A DNA stretch of 64,000 nucleotides from Alteromonas indica (GTDB lineage: Bacteria > Pseudomonadota > Gammaproteobacteria > Enterobacterales > Alteromonadaceae): the NCBI GenBank assembly GCA_003056425.1, contig PYVY01000021.1, positions 1-64,000 on the forward strand, read 5' to 3'. Shown here piece by piece: positions 34,292 through 44,015 of this stretch. The notes beneath the pieces were generated by a model. The model ran no database searches and was not told the DNA's origin. It worked only from the letters and a program-made list of their open reading frames with translations. Numbering within the stretch: position 1 is the first letter of the stretch; every line of letters starts with the position of its first letter. The translations under genes were made by a program, and so were the position numbers.

Positions 34292-34504
34292 ATGAAACAA
34301 GATATCCATCCTAACTATTCAGAAATTACTGCAACCTGTTCTTGTGGTAATGAAATCAAAGTTCGCTCTACTGTAGGTAAGGACCTGAACTTGGACGTAT
34401 GTTCAAACTGTCACCCTTTCTACACTGGTAAGCAGCGTAACGTTGATACTGGTGGTCGTGTTGATCGCTTCAAAAAACGTTTCGGTGCGCTGGGCAAAAA
34501 GTAA
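34292..34504 (+). CDS. rpmE: Ribosomal protein L31
   Basis: A 70-residue protein of the zinc-binding (C+) form with C16, C18, C37 and C40, and HPFYTGKQ near the centre. ATGAGGTAA-rich leader and good ribosome site precede ATG. It is followed by a strong terminator. Confidence 0.97.
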   Translation: MKQDIHPNYSEITATCSCGNEIKVRSTVGKDLNLDVCSNCHPFYTGKQRNVDTGGRVDRFKKRFGALGKK

Positions 34505-34521
34505 GCCTGACCACAGAAACA

Positions 34522-34550
34522 AAAAAAAGCGCCTTTCTGGCGCTTTTTTT
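34522..34550 (+). terminator. Rho-independent terminator of rpmE
   Basis: Stem AAAAAAAGCGCC / GGCGCTTTTTTT around TTTCT, 17 bases past the stop, with a perfect T-run. Confidence 0.92.
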
Positions 34551-34918
34551 ATGCGCCCTGTGCGCTAAGCATTTTATGGCGTTTCCCCTCATCGCCGCAG
34601 GGTCACTTAGTCCCTGCCTCTGTCCCTGGTTATCTTTCGCCACCCTCTCTGTTTTCTCAAAATCCCCGGTTGGTTCTATTCTATAAGTAAAATGAATAGA
34701 GATTATTCGCCCCTGCCAATGGTCTGCTGCGGCAAGATCATCTAGATTGGTAAGCACCACGTCATCTGATATGTTCGGTCAATACGGCTGTGCTACAGTG
34801 GTGGAAAAGATGGCAATTAAGACCAAGACAGGCAATGTACCTGTACGACAGATGTATGGACAGACCGGGCAGGACTGTCTGCGGTACAACTCCCTACCAA
34901 GAAAAGGACATACACGAA
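34551..34918. other. Intergenic region before the malic enzyme gene
   Basis: About 370 bases with no gene supported on either strand. Short open frames on both strands lack ribosome sites and family features. The AAGGA ribosome site of the malic enzyme gene lies near the right end. Confidence 0.5.
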
Positions 34919-36163
34919 ATGTCAGATTTCAGACAACGTGCGCTCGATTATCATGCTAAACCTACGCCGGGAAAAATCAGAATAGAGCTTTCAAAACCCG
35001 CCGAAACCGTAGACGACCTGGCCTTGGCTTATAGTCCTGGCGTCGCCGAGCCAGTCCGCGAAATCGCGAACGATCCTGAAAATGCGTATTTGTATACAGG
35101 CAAAGGCAATACCGTCGCGGTTATCAGTAATGGTACGGCTATCCTCGGGCTGGGAAATTTAGGACCACTGGCATCAAAACCGGTGATGGAAGGTAAAGCC
35201 TTATTGTTTAAACGCTTCGCTGGCCTGGATGCTATCGATATAGAAGTGAAACACCGTACCACCGAAGAATTTATCAATACGGTGGCCAATATTGCGGATA
35301 CGTTCGGGGGCATTAACCTGGAAGATATCAAAGCGCCTGAATGCTTTGAGATAGAACAGGAGCTGATTAAGCGCTGCAAAATTCCCGTGTTCCATGACGA
35401 TCAGCACGGCACAGCTATTGTGACCGCGGCCGGTATGCTCAACGCGTTGGAGATTCAGGGCAAAGACATTGAAGAGTCAACTATTGTATGTCTGGGTGCC
35501 GGGGCCGCCGCGGTAGCCTGTATGGAGCTATTGATAAAATGCGGCGCTCAGCGTGAGCGTATTTATATGCTGGATCGCAAAGGCGTGATTCACACTCGGC
35601 GTGACGACCTGACCGAACATAAAAAATTGTTTGCCAATAATACCGATAAGCGCACGCTGGAAGATGTGATGGAAGGGGCCGACATTTTTGTTGGGGTCTC
35701 TGGCCCTGATTTGTTACCGCCGGAAGCACTGGCCTTGATGGCGCCCAACCCGGTGGTTTTTGCTTGTTCCAACCCTGACCCGGAAATTAAACCCGAGCTG
35801 GCACTTGAGGTTCGTAGCGACCTGATTATGGCCACGGGGCGCTCTGATTACCCTAACCAGGTTAATAACGTACTGTGTTTTCCCTTTATCTTTCGTGGGG
35901 CTCTGGACGTGCGCGCCAGTGCCATTAATGATGAAATGAAGGTAGCGGCGGTTGAAGCAATTCGAGGGATTACCAAAGAGCCTGTGCCAGATGAGGTTTT
36001 AAAAGCCAGTAATTGTGCCGCGTTAACCTTTGGTAAAGACTATATTATTCCGAAACCAATGGATCCGCGGTTGTGCTCGCGTATTGCGACGGCAGTAGCC
36101 AAAGCAGCCATTGCCTCGGGAGTGTCACGGCTAACTGAACTGCCCTCCCATTACCAGGAATAA
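34919..36163 (+). CDS. NADP-type malic enzyme, short form
   Basis: A 414-residue enzyme converting malate to pyruvate and CO2. Features: KPAETVDDLALAYSPGVAEP, GNGTAILGLGNLGP-like GTAILGLGNLGP, metal-binding FHDDQHGTAIV, and the Rossmann CLGAGAAAVA. It has the malic domain and NAD-binding domain only; the phosphotransacetylase-like domain of long MaeB proteins is missing. ATG 34919 with AAGGA is preferred; the frame is open upstream to 34790 without family similarity. It is monocistronic, ended by a bidirectional terminator. Confidence 0.92.
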   Translation: MSDFRQRALDYHAKPTPGKIRIELSKPAETVDDLALAYSPGVAEPVREIANDPENAYLYTGKGNTVAVISNGTAILGLGNLGPLASKPVMEGKALLFKRFAGLDAIDIEVKHRTTEEFINTVANIADTFGGINLEDIKAPECFEIEQELIKRCKIPVFHDDQHGTAIVTAAGMLNALEIQGKDIEESTIVCLGAGAAAVACMELLIKCGAQRERIYMLDRKGVIHTRRDDLTEHKKLFANNTDKRTLEDVMEGADIFVGVSGPDLLPPEALALMAPNPVVFACSNPDPEIKPELALEVRSDLIMATGRSDYPNQVNNVLCFPFIFRGALDVRASAINDEMKVAAVEAIRGITKEPVPDEVLKASNCAALTFGKDYIIPKPMDPRLCSRIATAVAKAAIASGVSRLTELPSHYQE

Positions 36164-36194
36164 ATTTACCAGGAACAAATTTCACCGACTATTA

Positions 36195-36219
36195 AAAAAG
36201 GCCCTATCCGGGCCTTTTT
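36195..36219. terminator. Bidirectional terminator between the malic enzyme gene and metJ
   Basis: Stem AAAAAGGCCC / GGGCCTTTTT around TATCC; it has T-runs on both strands and serves the two convergent genes. Confidence 0.9.
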
Positions 36220-36227
36220 AGTGGTTA

Positions 36228-36548
36228 TCAGGCGTCATTTTCGCTGGTCGGGTCGATACCCATTTCTTCCATCATTCGCCGTGCCTCAGCCGGAACACGG
36301 TTGGGGTTATCTTTGCGCAAATCATCATCGTTGGGCAAAGGTTGCCCGGTAAACGCATGCAAAAAGGCTTCGCACAATAATTCTGAATTAGTCGCGTGGC
36401 GTAAATTGTTAATTTGCCTACGGGTGCGCTCATCAGTTAATTCTTTAAGCACATTAATCGGTATCGAAACCGTTACTTTTTTAACCTGCTCGCTCTTTTT
36501 CCCATGTTCCGCGTAGGGGTGAATATACTTTCCGTTCCATTTTGCCAT
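36228..36548 (-). CDS. metJ: Methionine repressor MetJ
   Basis: A 106-residue ribbon-helix-helix repressor, with the DNA-contact strand KKVTVSIPINVLKELTDERT and RQINNLRHATNSELLCEAFLHA typical of MetJ. It binds tandem met boxes with S-adenosylmethionine as corepressor. It is divergent from metF with the met boxes between them, so it is likely to control metF and itself. Confidence 0.96.
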   Translation of the reverse strand: MAKWNGKYIHPYAEHGKKSEQVKKVTVSIPINVLKELTDERTRRQINNLRHATNSELLCEAFLHAFTGQPLPNDDDLRKDNPNRVPAEARRMMEEMGIDPTSENDA

Positions 36549-36636
36549 TAGGAGCTCTCAGACTACTCTTTATTATGTTATGGGCTGAAATTCTAAACAA
36601 TGTGCAGAAAAGGTCAATTGAGCAGTGTAAACCGCT

Positions 36637-36680
36637 TGACGTCTAGACATATATTATTTAGTTTAGACGTCTAAACGTCC
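36637..36680. promoter_or_regulatory. Met boxes (MetJ operator)
   Basis: Two pairs of 8-bp met boxes: TGACGTCT-AGACATAT at 36637-36652 and AGACGTCT-AAACGTCC at 36665-36680, compared with consensus AGACGTCT. The second pair ends six bases before the first possible metF start, so bound MetJ would block transcription of metF directly. Confidence 0.85.
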
Positions 36681-36686
36681 ATATAT

Positions 36687-37586
36687 ATGAGTATTTTCAT
36701 GGTTTCCTACGCCCAGGGCATTGATGCCCTTAATCAGTCTTTATCTGAACTACGTGATATTGACGTGTCTTTTGAATTTTTTCCGCCCAACTCGGAGAAA
36801 ATGGAACAGACGCTGTGGAAATCTGTAGAGCGCCTTGCGCCGCTAAAACCTTCTTACATGTCGGTGACCTACGGAGCCAACAGCGGCGAGCGAGATCGGA
36901 CTCATGATGTGGTTAAACGCATTAATCAGCAGACTGGTATTGCCGCGGCGCCGCATTTGACGTGTGTAGATGCCAGTAAAGCAGAGTTGCAACAAATTGC
37001 GAAGGATTACTGGAACTCAGGAATACGCCGTATTGTAGCGCTACGCGGGGATCTTCCAGCCGGGGTAGATAAAACCGATATGTATGCCTCTGACCTGGTA
37101 GCGTTATTAAAAGATGTGGCTGACTTTGATATTTCGGTCGCGGCCTATCCGGAAAAGCATCCGGAGGCGGCAAACGCCCAGTCGGATTTACTCAATCTCA
37201 AGCGCAAGGCTGAAGCCGGTGCATCAGAAGCCATCAGCCAGTTTTTCTTTGATACCAGTACATTTTTACGCTTTCGTGATCGCACGGCGGCGGCGGGTAT
37301 TGATATTGATCTGGTGCCGGGCATTTTACCGGTCACTAACTACCAAACCCTGCTGAAATTTGCCGGCTTCACTAATGTGCATGTACCAGGCTGGATGCAC
37401 AAAATGTTTGATGGGCTGGATAAAGACGATCAGACTACCCGTAATCTACTGGGTGCCAGCATTGCCATGGAACAGGTTAAGGTGTTGGCTAAAGAAGGCG
37501 TAAAACATTTTCACTTCTATACGCTTAACCGTAGTGAGCTTAGTTATGCTATTTGTCACATGCTTGGCGTACGCGGTAACGGTTAA
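36687..37586 (+). CDS. metF: 5,10-methylenetetrahydrofolate reductase
   Basis: A 299-residue FAD enzyme making 5-methyl-tetrahydrofolate for methionine synthesis. Motifs: SFEFFPPNSEKME near the N-terminus, YMSVTYGAN, RIVALRGDLP and QFFFDTSTFLRF. Start is either ATG 36687 or ATG 36699; neither has a clear ribosome site, and the first is very near the met boxes, so a leaderless or very short-leader mRNA is possible. Repressed by MetJ by position. Confidence 0.95.
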   Translation: MSIFMVSYAQGIDALNQSLSELRDIDVSFEFFPPNSEKMEQTLWKSVERLAPLKPSYMSVTYGANSGERDRTHDVVKRINQQTGIAAAPHLTCVDASKAELQQIAKDYWNSGIRRIVALRGDLPAGVDKTDMYASDLVALLKDVADFDISVAAYPEKHPEAANAQSDLLNLKRKAEAGASEAISQFFFDTSTFLRFRDRTAAAGIDIDLVPGILPVTNYQTLLKFAGFTNVHVPGWMHKMFDGLDKDDQTTRNLLGASIAMEQVKVLAKEGVKHFHFYTLNRSELSYAICHMLGVRGNG

Positions 37587-37605
37587 GCGCCCCCGTTTGC
37601 TAACC

Positions 37606-37624
37606 CAGGGCACTACGGGCCCTG
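37606..37624 (+). terminator. Possible terminator of metF
   Basis: CAGGGC / GCCCTG stem with a seven-base loop, followed by TTTATA, 20 bases past the stop. Moderate. Confidence 0.45.
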
Positions 37625-37757
37625 TTTATACCGCTAACCATCAGCCGCGGGCGGTGTCCTGCCAGCATAAAAAGGACGCACTATCAGTGATTAACACTGT
37701 ATGCCGCGGGTAACTCACGCTACACTGAAGCCAGATTTCAGGTGTAAGGAGTAAGTT

Positions 37758-38642
37758 GTGGGCAAGCGAACCCCAACAGAATTGTGGCATATTGCCTATC
37801 CGCATTTTAAAGCTTTCACACAAGTGTTTGTCAGCCGCTGCAAAGGCGACAAAATTACTATTTCGGCGGGCCACCTGGCTTACGTTACGCTGCTGTCTTT
37901 AGTGCCTTTCATTATGGTGACCTTTACCGTGATGAGTGCATTCCCCGCCTTTAAATCGGTCCGTAGTAAGCTTGAACAGTTTGTGTTTTCTAATTTTGTG
38001 CCTACTGCCAGCGATGTCGTACACCAGTACATGACCGATTTTGTCAGCAATGCGTCGGAAATGGGCGCGATTGGTATTTTGTCACTATTGGTGGTGGCCC
38101 TACTGCTCATATCCAATGTTGATAAAACCCTGAACCGTATTTGGAAAACACCTAGCGATCGCCCCATCATCTATACGTTCGCTATTTACTGGATGGTGAT
38201 TACATTAGGCCCGATGCTTATTGGCACCAGTGTGGTCGTTAGTTCCTATTTAACCGGTATTGCAGCCTTCGCCGAAGAATATACTCCGGGGCTTGGTACA
38301 TTAATGCTAAAGCTGGTGCCTAGCATCGCCACCATGCTGACTTTTATCATCTTGTATATGTTGGTACCTAATCGCCAGGTAAAAGCACGCTACGCGGTTC
38401 CAGGGGCCATAGTCGCTACCATTTGTTTCGAGATAACCAAAAAAGGCTTTGCTTTTTATGTGACTGATTTAGCTGCTTATCAGGTTATTTACGGGGCGCT
38501 ATCGGTCTTGCCGATATTGTTTTTATGGGTGTATTTATCGTGGATTGTGGTGTTACTGGGAGCGGAATTTACCTGTAGTCTGACCGATACCTTTGAGGCG
38601 AAAAAGGCGGCCCAGGAACCAAGAGACCTCCCGCTGGATTAA
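37758..38642 (+). CDS. yihY: YihY/BrkB family inner-membrane protein
   Basis: A 294-residue protein with six hydrophobic segments. SAGHLAYVTLLSLVPFIMV and a C-terminal YGALSVLPILFLWVYLSW with an LLGAEF end are the marks of the family. The name RNase BN is historical and wrong for it; function is unclear. GTG start with AAGGAG seven bases before. Confidence 0.9.
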   Translation: MGKRTPTELWHIAYPHFKAFTQVFVSRCKGDKITISAGHLAYVTLLSLVPFIMVTFTVMSAFPAFKSVRSKLEQFVFSNFVPTASDVVHQYMTDFVSNASEMGAIGILSLLVVALLLISNVDKTLNRIWKTPSDRPIIYTFAIYWMVITLGPMLIGTSVVVSSYLTGIAAFAEEYTPGLGTLMLKLVPSIATMLTFIILYMLVPNRQVKARYAVPGAIVATICFEITKKGFAFYVTDLAAYQVIYGALSVLPILFLWVYLSWIVVLLGAEFTCSLTDTFEAKKAAQEPRDLPLD

Positions 38643-38690
38643 CCAGACGCGAGGCCTGCGAGGATAGAGTACAGAAGACATCCGGCGGTG

Positions 38691-39338
38691 TTATTTCATT
38701 GATTTAATAAACGCATCTGATTCAGAGATGGCTGAATTCATGTCTTCAATCAATGAGCTGATATCGCCCTGCATTTGGGATAGCTCGCCTTGCAACGCGC
38801 CAATCGCACTGGCATTCAGGTTATGTTTTAAATACAAAACGTTATCTTCCAGTGCTTGCAGTACTGGTTCCATTTTGTCTTCAGCCCGACGCATCGCGGT
38901 AAGCATGCTGTCATAACGGGTGTGGGTTTCACGTAACTTGGCTTCACTTTCCCGACGCAGTGACGCGCTTTGATAGCTTTCTAGTTCATCTTCCCATTCA
39001 TCAAACAGTGCATCAGCCACGCTTTCAACATTATTGATACGCGATGATACTTTCTCAGCCGCAGACTTACTGGCCTGGTATTCGTCATTTAAATCGTTGT
39101 ATACATCTTCTAGTTCACCGCCATCAAAATTCATCAAGGCACTGAATTCTTCTAGCGCTGAGCTAAATTGCTCTTGCGCTTCTTCCTGCGACTCTTTCGC
39201 ATTTTCTACCCGGTCGACCATGATGTCGCGTTTTTCTACACCCAGCTTTTCCCAAGCTGAATAGTACGCTGACTGGCAGCCTGATAACATCAAGCCCGTG
39301 GTTAACGTAGCCCCAAGTAGTAAGGATTTTAGTGTCAT
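38691..39338 (-). CDS. DUF2959 family lipoprotein
   Basis: A 215-residue protein with a lipoprotein signal (LMLSGC, lipidated C21) followed by long, charge-rich coiled-coil helices, as in DUF2959 proteins of marine gammaproteobacteria. Function unknown. ATG 39338 is chosen for the signal peptide; AAGGAG lies 12 bases upstream within the end of the preceding gene. It forms a pair with the small membrane protein at 39343. Confidence 0.82.
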   Translation of the reverse strand: MTLKSLLLGATLTTGLMLSGCQSAYYSAWEKLGVEKRDIMVDRVENAKESQEEAQEQFSSALEEFSALMNFDGGELEDVYNDLNDEYQASKSAAEKVSSRINNVESVADALFDEWEDELESYQSASLRRESEAKLRETHTRYDSMLTAMRRAEDKMEPVLQALEDNVLYLKHNLNASAIGALQGELSQMQGDISSLIEDMNSAISESDAFIKSMK

Positions 39339-39342
39339 AGTT

Positions 39343-39576
39343 TTAGTTAGCTCCTTTATAGGTTGCTGCATCAATGATCGCCCACAGGTGGAAAATAGCG
39401 CCCACCGGCCACAGAAAAATGAAAATAACTGTGGCCGCCAGCGCGTAACAGGCGGTGATCACCAAAAAGAACATTATCGCTTTAAGTACCCTTCCCTGGA
39501 CCAAATGGCCCAACCCGGGAATAAAAAAATTACACAGCGCCGCAATCACATTTCCACCTGAACCTTGACCTGACAT
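39343..39576 (-). CDS. Small two-helix membrane protein
   Basis: A 77-residue protein with a glycine-rich N-terminus, NFFIPGLGHLVQGR, two hydrophobic segments (about 29-62) and a HLWAIIDAATYK end. It recalls TM2-like small membrane proteins with the PGLGHL motif. It ends four bases before the DUF2959 start, so the two are co-transcribed. Function unknown. Confidence 0.75.
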   Translation of the reverse strand: MSGQGSGGNVIAALCNFFIPGLGHLVQGRVLKAIMFFLVITACYALAATVIFIFLWPVGAIFHLWAIIDAATYKGAN

Positions 39577-39723
39577 ACTTACATCCTCGAATATTTACTT
39601 AAAATGTGTTTTAGTAGTTTTAAAGTATTACCCGAACCTGCTACTTCAAACAACTCGACAAAAGCAGGAAACGACCTATTAAGCTAAACCATAAGCTTCG
39701 GCTAAACAACGCGCTGAAATAAA

Positions 39724-40698
39724 ATGAAACGACTTTATCCAGACATTGGATGTTATGCCAGCGGATACCTGCAAACCCAGGATGATATAGCGCTGTATTA
39801 CGAATTAAGCGGTAATCCTGAAGGAATTCCGGTTTTATACATTCATGGCGGCCCGGGAGCAGGACTGTCGCCGGACTACCGGCGCTTTTTTGATGGTAAC
39901 CGCTACCGTATCATCGCCTTTGAACAGCGCGGCTGTGGGCGCTCGAAACCGTTCGGCAGTACCACGAATAATACCACCCAGGACACGCTTTCGGATATCA
40001 CTGCTTTACGCCGCCATTTAGGTATTGAACGCTGGATACTGTTTGGCGGGTCCTGGGGCGCGACCCTGGCCCTGTTAAGTGCAATTGAAGCCCCACAGAC
40101 CGTATTGGGCCTTATTCTACGGGGGGTATTTCTGGCCCGTCAGGAAGACCGTGACTGGTTCTTAGGGCCCGATGGGGGGGGCGCCCAATTATTCCCGGAA
40201 TATTATGAACAGTTTGTAGCCGGTATCGCGGCGCCGGTAACGCCAGCTCGTATTTGCCAGTGGTATCAGCAGCAGTTTGATTTACCTAACGAGGCACAAC
40301 GGCTATCTGCGCTCAAACGCTGGTATGTATGGGAAGAACGCTTATCCCGATTATCCCTGCCCCCTGGCACCGGCGACTTCACCACCCACTACCCGCTGCC
40401 GCTGGTGACCTGCCTGGCCAAACTTGAATGCCATTATCTGCTGAATGATTGCTTTTTAGCCGAAAATTATATTTTAGATAACATCCATAAAATCAGTCAT
40501 TTGCCTGGCACCATTGTGCATGGAAGGTATGATGTGATCTGTAAAGCCCGGGCCGCCTGGCAACTCCATAAAGCGTGGCAGGCCAGTAACCTGTTTATTG
40601 TGGCGGACGCTGGCCATACCACCAGCGAGATCGGCGTAGCGCTTAAGTTGTGTCGGGCCACCCGGGATATGTCCAGATACGTGGGAGAAACATCATGA
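39724..40698 (+). CDS. pip: Proline iminopeptidase
   Basis: A 324-residue alpha/beta hydrolase (S33) that removes N-terminal proline. Oxyanion HGGPGAG (residues 40-46), nucleophile elbow GGSWGATLAL, and H near the end in DAGHTTSE; the WYVWEERLS cap region is typical. It overlaps dtd by four bases (ATGA). Confidence 0.92.
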   Translation: MKRLYPDIGCYASGYLQTQDDIALYYELSGNPEGIPVLYIHGGPGAGLSPDYRRFFDGNRYRIIAFEQRGCGRSKPFGSTTNNTTQDTLSDITALRRHLGIERWILFGGSWGATLALLSAIEAPQTVLGLILRGVFLARQEDRDWFLGPDGGGAQLFPEYYEQFVAGIAAPVTPARICQWYQQQFDLPNEAQRLSALKRWYVWEERLSRLSLPPGTGDFTTHYPLPLVTCLAKLECHYLLNDCFLAENYILDNIHKISHLPGTIVHGRYDVICKARAAWQLHKAWQASNLFIVADAGHTTSEIGVALKLCRATRDMSRYVGETS

Positions 40699-41132
40699 TT
40701 GCACTTATTCAGCGGGTGAGCAGCGCCAGTGTAGCTGTGGACGGTAAAGATATCGCCGCCATCAACAAAGGTATGCTGGTGTTACTAGGCGTAGAGCAGA
40801 ACGATAGTCAGCTACAGGTTGACAAACTGGTGAAGAAATTAGCGAATTACCGTTTATTTAGTGATGAAGATGGCAAAATGAACCTGAACCTTGGCCAGGT
40901 TGAAGGCCAGATTCTGCTGGTGTCGCAGTTTACATTGGTGGCGGATACACAAAAGGGCAACCGGCCGGGTTTTTCCCGCGGTGCGAGTCCGGCCCATGGC
41001 AAGGCTGTGTATGAAGCGACCATCGATGCACTACAGGCCGCCAACCTGCCTTTTGCCACTGGCGAGTTTGGCGCTGATATGCAGGTTAGTCTGGTAAATG
41101 ATGGCCCGGTAACTTTTCAATTCACTCTGTAA
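40695..41132 (+). CDS. dtd: D-aminoacyl-tRNA deacylase
   Basis: A 145-residue DTD1-type enzyme that frees tRNA from D-amino acids. Family motifs SQFTLVADTQKGNRPGFSRG and VSLVNDGPVTFQ (the NxPVTF gate) are intact. ATG 40695 overlaps the pip stop. The frame extends upstream to 40650 without family similarity. Confidence 0.96.
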   Translation: MIALIQRVSSASVAVDGKDIAAINKGMLVLLGVEQNDSQLQVDKLVKKLANYRLFSDEDGKMNLNLGQVEGQILLVSQFTLVADTQKGNRPGFSRGASPAHGKAVYEATIDALQAANLPFATGEFGADMQVSLVNDGPVTFQFTL

Positions 41133-41214
41133 GTTCAGCCTATTTCAAAAAGCTTGTTAGCGCCCTTACCTTAAGGTTAAATAGGTCTGCATTAGTATAA
41201 CAATCGGGGTACAC

Positions 41215-42135
41215 GTGTTTAGAGTCGTTACACCAAAGACAGAAGAACAGCTGGAAGCGTATTTTACTTTTCGCTGGACTTACCTGCGACAACCCTGGAA
41301 TTTCCCTCCTGGCTCAGAAAAAGACGAATACGAACAGGTTGCTGAACACCGGATGCTGGTTAATGGTGCAGGTGAGATCGTCGCCTGTGGCCGAGTACAT
41401 ATGAATACCGCAGAAGAAGCGCAAATTCGGCATATTGCCGTACATGCTAATTATCATCGTCGCGGGCTGGGGCAGATGATACTTGGCGCGCTGGAGAATG
41501 TAGCTCGTGAGCTGGGGGCTATCCGTGCGGTCACCAATAGCCGCGAAACGTCTATCGATTTTTTCTCTTCATGCGGCTTTGCCGTGGAACGTGAAGCGCC
41601 TAACGAATTAGGCATGTTGAAACGGCAGCAAATGGTTAAGAAGCTTACTGATTTGAGCTCGTTGATTTTACACCCTAAGTGGTGCAAGGAATTGCAGGAT
41701 ACCTGGACAGATACGATCCCCATTACTGAACACATGGGTATAAAGTTACACCAGTATTCAGGCAAAACACTGGAAACCCGGGCCTCGCTGAATAAAAACA
41801 TTAATGTGCACGGCACTATGTTTGCTGGCAGTATATTTTCACTGGCTACGCTCACCGGCTGGGGACTGATTTATCTGCAGCTTAAAGAGCGTCAATTAAG
41901 CGGCGATATTGTATTGGGCGACGGTAATATTCATTATCACAAACCGGTTACCATGAAGCCTCGGGCGATTTGTAATATTGAATCGTTAAGCGGTAAATTT
42001 ACGTTAGTGGAAAAAAACAAAAAAAGCCGCTTTACCTTACAAGTCGATATTCTGGATGATGAATCGCCTGTAGCGGAGTTTAAAGGGGTGTATTGGGTAC
42101 TGCCAGCCGGCTCGCCGGTAGATGAAGGTGCATAA
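41215..42135 (+). CDS. GNAT acetyltransferase fused to a YiiD-type thioesterase
   Basis: A 306-residue two-domain protein. The N-terminal GNAT domain (1-140) has the acetyl-CoA loop HRRGLGQMIL. The C-terminal domain (about 160-300) is a hot-dog thioesterase of the YiiD_C type, with NKNINVHGTMFAGSIFSLA and GDGNIHYHKPV. Such fusions exist in E. coli YiiD (FabY-like). GTG start with GGGG upstream. Single-gene unit. Confidence 0.85.
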   Translation: MFRVVTPKTEEQLEAYFTFRWTYLRQPWNFPPGSEKDEYEQVAEHRMLVNGAGEIVACGRVHMNTAEEAQIRHIAVHANYHRRGLGQMILGALENVARELGAIRAVTNSRETSIDFFSSCGFAVEREAPNELGMLKRQQMVKKLTDLSSLILHPKWCKELQDTWTDTIPITEHMGIKLHQYSGKTLETRASLNKNINVHGTMFAGSIFSLATLTGWGLIYLQLKERQLSGDIVLGDGNIHYHKPVTMKPRAICNIESLSGKFTLVEKNKKSRFTLQVDILDDESPVAEFKGVYWVLPAGSPVDEGA

Positions 42136-42839
42136 CGTGTATGGCCGGCGCCTGGTGGTGCTGCCCGCTTCATTGGCTGGGTGGTTCCAACCCGATAGAG
42201 TCACAACACCGCCGGGCGATTGAGTTGGTGTTACTGCCTTTCGCTGGCGTGACGCAGCGTAGGCGCACTTACGCTGCTGAATTTACGGCGAGAATGTACC
42301 TGGGCGTTGTACGCATTCGAACCTAACCATACGTGCGTCTCGGTTATTCATATACAGCACCTTTCCGGCATAAATCGCCTTCACTCAGACCGAACACCCT
42401 GGCTTTAGCATCATTGTGTAAAGCCTGCCTTTGGTGCGGGGCTTCACAAATAAATAGCCTCGTTGCAACTTGGGGTGGCACGCGGTTAGCACAGCTTGCT
42501 AATGCCCCCTGCCCTGCAAACGTATCATCTACTATTAACGCTTAAGGCACTGGCGAGTGGCCCTGCGTAATAAATTATCCGTCTCAGGCCGTTGTCCGGC
42601 CGGTGGCGAAAGCTGCAAAGTAACCCGTTAAAGGGAAATGAAGGATACTTCTTTCCTCCAGGCAGCGTTAATAGTGTGTTAGTTATTACTGGCTCGTACG
42701 TGCATTTATCCCTCTAGCCCCTGGCAACAACCCCAACCTCTCACTAATCGACTAAAATCAGACACAAAAAAAGCGCCGGTAAGGCGCTTTTTGTATTCGA
42801 TTTTTATATCACTGCGTTTTTTATGTCGCTGCGTCAAGG
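42136..42839. other. Gene-poor stretch between the GNAT-thioesterase gene and rpoH
   Basis: About 630 bases without a gene I can support; short frames on both strands have no ribosome site or family features. The rpoH terminator at 42766-42789 is the only clear element. Confidence 0.55.
42766..42789 (-). terminator. Terminator of rpoH
   Basis: AAAAAAAGCGCC / GGCGCTTTTT with loop GGTAA-like bases; T-run on the minus strand, about 50 bases past the rpoH stop. It would also work from the plus strand. Confidence 0.88.
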
Positions 42840-43694
42840 CTAGACTACCATTGCAGCCTGTAACTTCTTCATCGCGTTCTTCTCAATCTGACGCACACGC
42901 TCAGCAGAAACCTGATACTTATCAGCCAAATCTTGCAGCGTTATTTTATTGTCAGCTAACCAGCGGGTTTCAATAATGTCCTGACTACGCGCATCCAGCG
43001 TTTTAATTGCTGAATGTAACCGGCGGGTAGCATTGGAATCCCAATCCTGATTAATAACGTCGGTTTCGACATCCGCGGTTTTATCTTCTAAAAACTGTAC
43101 GGGTGCAAAGCTGCCGCTCTCGTCATCATCAGCGCTCAGGTCAAATGCCTGATCCTGACTACTCATGCGCGCTTCCATCTGCAGTACTTCTTTAGTACTA
43201 ACCCCTAATTCCTGCGCTACTTTTTGCACTTCATCATGCGTGAACCAGCCAAGACGTTTTTTTGCTTTACGCAGGTTAAAGAACAACTTGCGCTGCGCCT
43301 TAGTGGTCGCCACTTTCACGATGCGCCAGTTTTTAAGCACAAACTCGTGAATTTCAGCTTTAATCCAATGTACTGCAAAAGATACCAAACGAACACCCAC
43401 TGACGGGTCAAAGCGTTTAACGGCTTTCATCAGGCCAATGTTGCCTTCCTGAATTAAGTCAGCTTGGGGCAAACCATAACCTGAATATGACTTAGCAATA
43501 TGCACTACAAAGCGTAGATGAGACATCACCAGCTTTCTGGCTGATTCAAGATCTTCATCTTCACGTAATTTCAACGCCAATGCTCGTTCCTCTTCAGCAG
43601 TTAGCATATCTATCGAGCTAACAGCCTGAATATAACCTTCAATGTTGCCATTGTGGGGAACGGAAAGGGCCATTGATTGCATTGTTTTGCTCAT
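42840..43694 (-). CDS. rpoH: Heat-shock sigma factor RpoH (sigma-32)
   Basis: A 284-residue sigma factor. Region 2 (SHLRFVVHIAKSYSGYGLPQ then ADLIQEGNIGLMKAVKRFDP), the RpoH box between regions 2 and 3 with QRKLFFNLRKAKKRLGW, and region 4 helix-turn-helix TLQDLADKYQVSAERVRQIE are intact. ATG 43694 after GAGG is preferred over GTG 43700. It drives genes like hslVU in this window. Confidence 0.96.
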   Translation of the reverse strand: MSKTMQSMALSVPHNGNIEGYIQAVSSIDMLTAEEERALALKLREDEDLESARKLVMSHLRFVVHIAKSYSGYGLPQADLIQEGNIGLMKAVKRFDPSVGVRLVSFAVHWIKAEIHEFVLKNWRIVKVATTKAQRKLFFNLRKAKKRLGWFTHDEVQKVAQELGVSTKEVLQMEARMSSQDQAFDLSADDDESGSFAPVQFLEDKTADVETDVINQDWDSNATRRLHSAIKTLDARSQDIIETRWLADNKITLQDLADKYQVSAERVRQIEKNAMKKLQAAMVV

Positions 43695-44015
43695 AATCAC
43701 CTCGGTTTGTTAAGCACGCTATTGTACCAATTTCAGCGCCACTTTGCGAATCCTCGCATCCGCTATATTTTGCAATGTACGGTCATATAGTCAAAATGAC
43801 AATATTCAAGACCCGAGAATATCAAAAAAAGTTCCCGGTAAACGACTATTTCAATTAACCGTGTCAATGCAGTGTAGATCTAATTTCAAAAAAGTGGCAG
43901 CTGTTAGTCCTGCGTTTTATTCATCCTGTCAGATGATAAAATCGAAAACCGAACGATACAGATCTACAATCTTACTGTGCATTATTGATGCAGCAAGTAA
44001 TATACCAGTATATTG

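Noticed and set aside
42141..42545. Two short open frames after the GNAT-thioesterase gene
   Set aside because: No ribosome sites, skewed residue use and no family features.
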